From NCBI GenBank assembly GCA_964342675.1, contig CAYFFR010000026.1:1-20305 (forward strand): a stretch of 20,305 bases of DNA, in the 5' to 3' direction. The notes below the pieces were generated by a model. The model searched no databases. It had not been told where the DNA came from and was given only the letters and a program-made list of their open reading frames with translations. Position 1 is the stretch's first letter; each line of letters opens with the position of its first letter. Of the stretch, positions 15,624 through 20,305 are shown one piece after another. Source of the DNA: MED-G82 sp964342675. Lineage in GTDB: Bacteria; Pseudomonadota; Gammaproteobacteria; Magnimaribacterales; D2472. A program made the translations under genes and the position numbers.

Positions 15624-17165
15624 CTATGCGATTAATTTTTCCTGATGCATTCTTCTAGATAGAACTGGAGAAATTATTAATAATAATATTGCGACACCAA
15701 CAGCTATTAAACCAATATTTGTATAGACATCAATAAATTTTATTTTTTGTTCTGAACATAAATCCCCAATGTCACCACCTTCATTTAAAGCACAGATAGA
15801 TGCCATTGCATTGAAGACTATACCGGAATTATTAGCAGTTGCTTTTGCAATTTGAGATGCAAGAAAATTACCTGCCGCTGAAGCTAAAAACCACATCCCC
15901 ATCATCATGCCAACTACACGCTGGGGTGATAACTTAGTCACTGAGGACAAACCCACCGGCGACAAACATAGTTCACCAATAGTATGAATTAAGTATATTA
16001 ATATTAACCAAATTACGCCTGTTTGAATTGTGCTTGATGATTGCATTCCAAATACTAGAACCAAAAAGCCTAAACCAACAAAAAATAAACCTAGTGCAAA
16101 TTTTACAGGCGTTGAAGGCTCAATATTACGTTTGGACAACGCCATCCACAAGATTGTAAATAATGGTGCTATTGTAAATATAAAGAAAGCATTTAAAGAT
16201 TGAAACATTGATGCAGGAATTTCCCAGCCAAAAAAGTTTCGATCAATTCCTCGATCAGTCAGAATATTTAAAGATGACCCAGCTTGCTCAAACAATGCCC
16301 AAAACAATAAAGAGAATAAAATTAGCACCCCTACAACAATCATTCTGTCACGCTCTACAGGATTGCATTTTGTAAATGAGTAAACTAACCAAATTAATAT
16401 TGATATAGCTCCAAAACCACCTACTAGAGAACCTACTATTTCTTGATTCTGTACCAGGATCCAGCAAACAAAAACCATTGCTAGACCACTTATATAAATC
16501 CATAACTCTTTGCTTAGCCCAAACATTTTTTCTTTTAATAGTTCTAGTGATGGGGGCTCAACATTACCCTTTAAATATTTCTGGCCCCATATAAAAATAG
16601 TTAAGCCGATCAACATCCCTATTCCTGCCGCACCAAACCCATAGGACCATCCAAAAGTTTCGCCTAAGTATCCACATAATAGAGCTGAAGCAAAAGCACC
16701 TATATTGATCCCCATATAGAAAATAGTAAAACCTGAGTCTCTTCTAGCATCCCCTTCAGGGTATAGAGCTCCCACCATAGTAGAGATATTCGGTTTTAAA
16801 AAACCTACTCCATTAACAATTAAAGCAAGCGATAGATAGAAAATTTGTTCATTTGTTTCAATTGCCATTCCTGCATGACCTAATACTAATAATATTGCTC
16901 CAAAGGTAACCGCTTTCCTTGAACCTAGAAATCTATCTGCCAAGATTCCACCAATGACTGGCATGACATAAGCTAAGGATGTATAGGCTCCATAAATTAG
17001 ATAACTTTTTGTGTCAGTAAACTCCCAATGTTTTGTAAGATATAGGATCAGTAGAGCTCGCATTCCATAGTAAGAGAAACGCTCCCACATTTCTGTTGCA
17101 AAGAGAACAAATAAACCTTTTGGATGACCCAAGAGCGTTCCATTTGTGATAGAAGTTGCATTCAT
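15624..17165 (-). CDS. Proton-coupled oligopeptide transporter (POT/PTR2 family)
   Basis: POT carriers import di- and tripeptides with protons across the inner membrane. The 513-aa protein has about 14 hydrophobic segments and all family signatures. The proton-coupling ExxERFxYYG is at Glu25-Gly34 (EMWERFSYYG), followed by GFLKPNIS (121-128), FYMGINIGAF (149-158) and GELCLSPVGLSSVTKLSP in the C-terminal half. These fit the bacterial DtpA-D/YjdL group. The 2-bp spacing from dapE and a ribosome-binding site AGGGGTG inside the dapE end point to co-transcription. Short peptides could feed the same amino-acid pools as PepA and the ast genes, but this link is inference. The exact Dtp paralogue cannot be decided, so no symbol is given. 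Confidence 0.93.
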   Translation of the reverse strand: MNATSITNGTLLGHPKGLFVLFATEMWERFSYYGMRALLILYLTKHWEFTDTKSYLIYGAYTSLAYVMPVIGGILADRFLGSRKAVTFGAILLVLGHAGMAIETNEQIFYLSLALIVNGVGFLKPNISTMVGALYPEGDARRDSGFTIFYMGINIGAFASALLCGYLGETFGWSYGFGAAGIGMLIGLTIFIWGQKYLKGNVEPPSLELLKEKMFGLSKELWIYISGLAMVFVCWILVQNQEIVGSLVGGFGAISILIWLVYSFTKCNPVERDRMIVVGVLILFSLLFWALFEQAGSSLNILTDRGIDRNFFGWEIPASMFQSLNAFFIFTIAPLFTILWMALSKRNIEPSTPVKFALGLFFVGLGFLVLVFGMQSSSTIQTGVIWLILIYLIHTIGELCLSPVGLSSVTKLSPQRVVGMMMGMWFLASAAGNFLASQIAKATANNSGIVFNAMASICALNEGGDIGDLCSEQKIKFIDVYTNIGLIAVGVAILLLIISPVLSRRMHQEKLIA

Positions 17166-17167
17166 AA

Positions 17168-18304
17168 TTACACCCCTTTTTTATTTAATTCTAAAAGTAT
17201 TTGAAAATAAATATCTGAAATTAATTCTAGGTCGTCTAAAGAAATTTTTTCATCAATTTGATGAATTGTGGCATTTAATGGACCAAGTTCAATCACCTCT
17301 GCTCCAGTAGGCGCAACCCACCTACCATCAGATGTGCCTCCTCCATTGTCAATGATGGCTTTTTTCCCATTTACTTTTACTAAAGCTTCCTGAATGATAT
17401 TTAAAAGATTACTTTTTTTAGTTAAGTAGGGCATAGCATTTAGAACCCAATCTATCTCATACGAGCATGGTGATTGCTTTACAATCTCTATAACCCTCTT
17501 TTTTAGTGATTCAACTGAAGATTCTGGAGAAAATCTAAAATTAAATAACATGTCAAGAATACCAGGCACTACATTCGTTGCTCCTGTTCCTGAATTAATA
17601 TTTGATATCTGAAATGATGTTGGATCAAAGTAATTATTTCCTTTATCCCATATCTTATTTTTTAATGCGTCTATAATTGGACCAATCTCCAAAGCCGGGC
17701 TTAAGACAGTTTCTGGATACGCAACATGACCTTGTTTGCCTTTCAATGTTAGCTTACCGCTTAACGACCCTCTTCTTCCTATTCTTATTACATCACCAAC
17801 ATTTCTTGCAGAGCTCGGCTCACCAACTAAACAGTAATCTATAATTTGATTTTTCTTTTTTAATTCTTGAATTAGATTATTAATTTTTCCATCGCTAGGC
17901 TCACCCTCTTCATTGCTCGAGAGCATCACCCAGATTTGAAAGTTTGGATCAGGATTAGAGGCAATAAATTTTTTTAGTGCGTAGATAAATCCTGCAATAC
18001 CTCCCTTCATATCTACGGCACCGCGCCCAAACAGTTCATCACCAACGACTTTTGCTCCAAAAGGAGGTGAGGACCAATGATCTAATGGCCCTGGTGGAAC
18101 AACATCAGTATGACCAAGATAACAAAAAATTTTTCCTCTTTTACCTTTTTTTGCTAAAAAAATCTCTGAATTCAGCTCTTTAAAAGCTTCAAAACTAAAA
18201 CCAAGATCAGAAATTTCATCTTTTACGATATTGAAACAACCTTTATCATTAGGAGAAATAGATTCAATTTTTATAAGAGCTTGCGCTAATTCAAGAGATG
18301 ACAT
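17168..18304 (-). CDS. dapE: Succinyl-diaminopimelate desuccinylase
   Basis: DapE removes succinate from N-succinyl-LL-diaminopimelate in the lysine and peptidoglycan precursor pathway. The 378-aa protein (H. influenzae DapE 377) is a complete M20 di-zinc enzyme. It has GHTDVVPPG (His65, Asp67), GRGAVDMKGG (Asp98), NEEGEPSDGK (Glu132, Glu133), VGEPSS (Glu162) and ATIHQIDE (His348), spaced as in H. influenzae. GGGTSDGRW (321-329) is typical of DapE rather than ArgE. The dapD stop and the dapE start are directly adjacent (no gap), and dapD makes the succinylated precursor, so pathway and operon agree. A good ribosome-binding site is not visible, consistent with coupling to dapD. Confidence 0.96.
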   Translation of the reverse strand: MSSLELAQALIKIESISPNDKGCFNIVKDEISDLGFSFEAFKELNSEIFLAKKGKRGKIFCYLGHTDVVPPGPLDHWSSPPFGAKVVGDELFGRGAVDMKGGIAGFIYALKKFIASNPDPNFQIWVMLSSNEEGEPSDGKINNLIQELKKKNQIIDYCLVGEPSSARNVGDVIRIGRRGSLSGKLTLKGKQGHVAYPETVLSPALEIGPIIDALKNKIWDKGNNYFDPTSFQISNINSGTGATNVVPGILDMLFNFRFSPESSVESLKKRVIEIVKQSPCSYEIDWVLNAMPYLTKKSNLLNIIQEALVKVNGKKAIIDNGGGTSDGRWVAPTGAEVIELGPLNATIHQIDEKISLDDLELISDIYFQILLELNKKGV

Positions 18305-19216
18305 TTATTCGTTCTGATGTAGTGATGGATTTAATTTCAGTTTGCTAGAATTTATTCGCGCCTCAATTTTTCCAGTTAGAGAGTTTCTTATATAAAGGAT
18401 ATTGTCTTTACCCGATAGTTCTGAAGCTTTTTTTACACCTTTAGACACCATTTTTTTATCAAATACCTCTACTTTTGAACCTCCAGTCAAATACAAGCCT
18501 GCTTCAACTATACAGTTATTCCCAAGAGATATTCCTAAACCAGCGTTCGCACCTAAAAGACAATTTTCTCCAATAGAAATAGTTATCTTATTTCCTCCTG
18601 ATAGAGTACCCATAGTGCTAGAACCCCCACCTAAATCAGAGTTTGCTCCAACAACAACACCAGCAGATATTCTACCTTCTATCATTGCAGGGCCAAGGGT
18701 CCCTGCATTAAAGTTAACAAAACCTTCATGCATAATCGTAGTGCCTTCAGATAGGTATGCACCTAGTCTTACCCTGGATGTATCTGCAATTCTGATGCCT
18801 TCAGGGATTAAGTAGTTTGTAAGCCTTGGGAATTTATCAACCGAATAGACATCTATTCCTCCCTCTGACCATTTTTCTGGAATTTCTGATGGTTTAAAAG
18901 GGCCTTTAGATGTCCAAGCAACAGTTTTTAAGCTTTTAAATAACCCATCAAGGTTTAATGTATTTGGTAAAAATTTTTTCATGGACAATAAATGTAATTT
19001 TAAATACGCTTCTTCAATATTTTGAATAGCACAGTCTTCTTGAAGAATAGTCTTAATAGCGAGATATTTTGAATCATCGCTTTTATGTTCAACATCAATA
19101 TAATATTTATATTCTTCATGAGTAGAGTCAATAATTTTTTCGTAACGAACTTCTAGCACCTCATTTGAAGAGTCTAGCCGACCTTTGCCTATACCAATAA
19201 TTGGAAAGTTCATCAT
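18305..19216 (-). CDS. dapD: Tetrahydrodipicolinate N-succinyltransferase (left-handed beta-helix)
   Basis: DapD succinylates tetrahydrodipicolinate, committing it to diaminopimelate via the succinylase branch completed by DapE. The 303-aa protein has an N-terminal alpha/beta part (1-135) and a left-handed beta-helix of hexapeptide repeats (about 140-245), with VRLGAYLSEGTTIMHEGFVN (149-168) and the segment GRISAGVVVGANSDLGGGSS (181-200). The motif and length fit the DapD class found in actinobacteria and some gammaproteobacteria such as Pseudomonas, not the shorter E. coli form (274 aa). Two ATGs begin the frame (19216 and 19213), and either could be used. glnD ends 8 bp upstream, the same order as E. 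coli glnD-dapD. Confidence 0.94.
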   Translation of the reverse strand: MMNFPIIGIGKGRLDSSNEVLEVRYEKIIDSTHEEYKYYIDVEHKSDDSKYLAIKTILQEDCAIQNIEEAYLKLHLLSMKKFLPNTLNLDGLFKSLKTVAWTSKGPFKPSEIPEKWSEGGIDVYSVDKFPRLTNYLIPEGIRIADTSRVRLGAYLSEGTTIMHEGFVNFNAGTLGPAMIEGRISAGVVVGANSDLGGGSSTMGTLSGGNKITISIGENCLLGANAGLGISLGNNCIVEAGLYLTGGSKVEVFDKKMVSKGVKKASELSGKDNILYIRNSLTGKIEARINSSKLKLNPSLHQNE

Positions 19217-19224
19217 GATTTTAT

Positions 19225-20305
19225 TTATAAAGCTTTAATACTCTTCATTAATTTATTTTCTTTATTCTTACTAATTAAACCACCAGTTCTTCGATCTAAA
19301 ATAAGAAAATTGTCTTCTACTTTTTCTCCAAGGGTCGTTATTCTAGCTGAATGCACGTCAATGTTAAGTTCAAAGAAGTGTTTAGCTATTTTAGTTAGCA
19401 ATCTAGGTTGATCTAGCGTTTCTACAGTCACCAAATTTTTTTCTCCTGAAGCATGTTTTTGAATACTAAATTTTGTTTTGTAGCTAAATGGAGTTTTACC
19501 AGATTTCATTTTAATGGGGCTAAGCTTTATTCCTCTATTTATACCATCATGTAGTTTCGAAGCAATTTTATTTAGATCTGATGAATATAAATTATTGCCA
19601 AGTTTTTGATGTTTAATTAAATAAGAATTGATTGCATAGTTATTATCTTTAGAGGTCAATATATCTGCATCAATAGTTTCTAGCATTAATAGATGAAATA
19701 ATTCACAAACTTGATAAAACAAACCGGGTCTGTTCATAGTCAATAAGTCAAGTCTTAAATAATCACCTTCCTTATCAACCTTAATTGCAACACCATCTTT
19801 TAACATAAGCCTAAATAGCTCCGTATGTCGTATTATCTTTTTAGTTGTATTTTTTTGAAAATAATTTTCTGGGAGTTGATCCCAAAGCATATTAGATTTT
19901 TTTCTAGCATTGTTTGATAGCACTTGGTATGCTCTTTTTTTTCTATCATCAATATTCCTTTTGGTATCCGCAGACTCTTCTTTATTTAGAATTCTTCTAG
20001 ACTGAAGGTATAGATGTTTTAAAAGATCATGTTTCCATGTATTCCACAAAGATGGATTTGTCCCTCTAATGTCATTAATGGTTAATAGATATAAATAATT
20101 TAATTTATCAATATTATTTGCATTAGATATAAATTCATCAATGGTTGATTGATCGTGAACATCTTTTTTTTGAGATAATGATGACATCAATAGGTGGTTT
20201 TCTACCAACCACTCAATAAGGTCTGAATCATACATGGATAGCTCGGCTCTACTTGAGAATTCTTCTACAATTCTCGAAGAAATCTTGATTAAATAATCCT
20301 TTTGC
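19225..20305 (-). CDS. glnD: PII uridylyltransferase/uridylyl-removing enzyme, C-terminal part (runs off right edge)
   Basis: GlnD modifies the PII nitrogen sensor by adding or removing uridylyl groups according to glutamine level. The frame stays open to the right edge: from an internal Met at 20235 there are 336 codons, and about 23 more can be read upstream, so this is a partial gene. Visible parts are the end of the HD (uridylyl-removing) domain, with LIEWLVENHLLMSSLSQKKD followed by LTINDIRGTNPSLWNTWK. Two ACT domains that sense glutamine follow: the first at about 19761-19540 (LTMNRPGLFYQVCELF) and the second at about 19434-19228 (VTVETLDQPRLLTKIAKHF). The nucleotidyltransferase domain is outside the window. 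The Met at 20235 is not the real start. Order glnD-dapD matches enterics. Confidence 0.94.
   Translation of the reverse strand, partial: QKDYLIKISSRIVEEFSSRAELSMYDSDLIEWLVENHLLMSSLSQKKDVHDQSTIDEFISNANNIDKLNYLYLLTINDIRGTNPSLWNTWKHDLLKHLYLQSRRILNKEESADTKRNIDDRKKRAYQVLSNNARKKSNMLWDQLPENYFQKNTTKKIIRHTELFRLMLKDGVAIKVDKEGDYLRLDLLTMNRPGLFYQVCELFHLLMLETIDADILTSKDNNYAINSYLIKHQKLGNNLYSSDLNKIASKLHDGINRGIKLSPIKMKSGKTPFSYKTKFSIQKHASGEKNLVTVETLDQPRLLTKIAKHFFELNIDVHSARITTLGEKVEDNFLILDRRTGGLISKNKENKLMKSIKAL

Noticed and set aside
18402..18815. 137-codon open frame on the plus strand
   Set aside because: It lies wholly opposite dapD, whose hexapeptide-repeat sequence is unmistakable. The plus-strand translation has no family features and is a shadow frame.
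1..20305. Mobile elements, CRISPR arrays, phage genes, toxin-antitoxin or defence systems, tRNA/rRNA genes
   Set aside because: I looked for regular repeats, transposase or integrase motifs, CCA-ended cloverleaf-like segments and unexplained gaps. All sequence is occupied by recognisable genes and the remaining gaps are under 100 bp.

Overview
The window is an AT-rich, very tightly packed stretch of a bacterial chromosome (roughly one third G+C by eye, intergenic gaps mostly 0-80 bp, several ATGA stop/start overlaps). The gene content is gammaproteobacterial: holD-rimI, pepA/lptFG and glnD-dapD are all gammaproteobacterial neighbourhoods, and arginine succinyltransferase genes astA-astD-astB are present. 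The low G+C and compaction suggest a streamlined marine lineage of the SAR86 type. That assignment is an inference from style and gene order, not from a marker gene. No rRNA, tRNA, CRISPR array, insertion sequence, prophage or integrase is visible, and no stretch over 300 bp lacks a gene.

Layout. (1) 1-758, minus: 5' part of a long-type leuA (2-isopropylmalate synthase), running off the left edge. (2) 769-1639, plus: a divergent holD (DNA polymerase III psi) overlapping rimI. (3) 1644-2123, minus: a glutathione peroxidase. (4) 2161-5520, plus: an overlapping three-gene unit. It encodes an ElaA-type acetyltransferase fused through one membrane helix to a parvulin-like domain, a HupE/UreJ-type membrane protein, and a luciferase-like oxidoreductase. 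(5) 5604-9338, plus: the ast operon astA-astD-astB, preceded by a palindrome and a TATAAT box placed so that the astA message would be leaderless. (6) 9355-13147, minus: pepA then valS; valS stops about 170-190 codons early and the usual intervening holC is missing. (7) 13211-15222, plus: lptF-lptG, inner-membrane parts of the LPS exporter, with a small LptG. (8) 15219-20305, minus: glnD (3' part)-dapD-dapE-POT peptide transporter-RDD protein, nearly gapless.

Function. Most genes are core: leucine and lysine/diaminopimelate synthesis, nitrogen sensing, protein turnover, LPS export, tRNA charging and replisome assembly. The accessory parts are the arginine-catabolic ast operon and the fusion/HupE/oxidoreductase unit. 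I found no clear novel defence or mobile system. The points most worth a second look are the acetyltransferase-membrane-parvulin fusion, the truncated ValS at the astB junction, the missing holC beside a retained but diverged holD, the apparently leaderless astA, and the shrunken LptG periplasmic domain.
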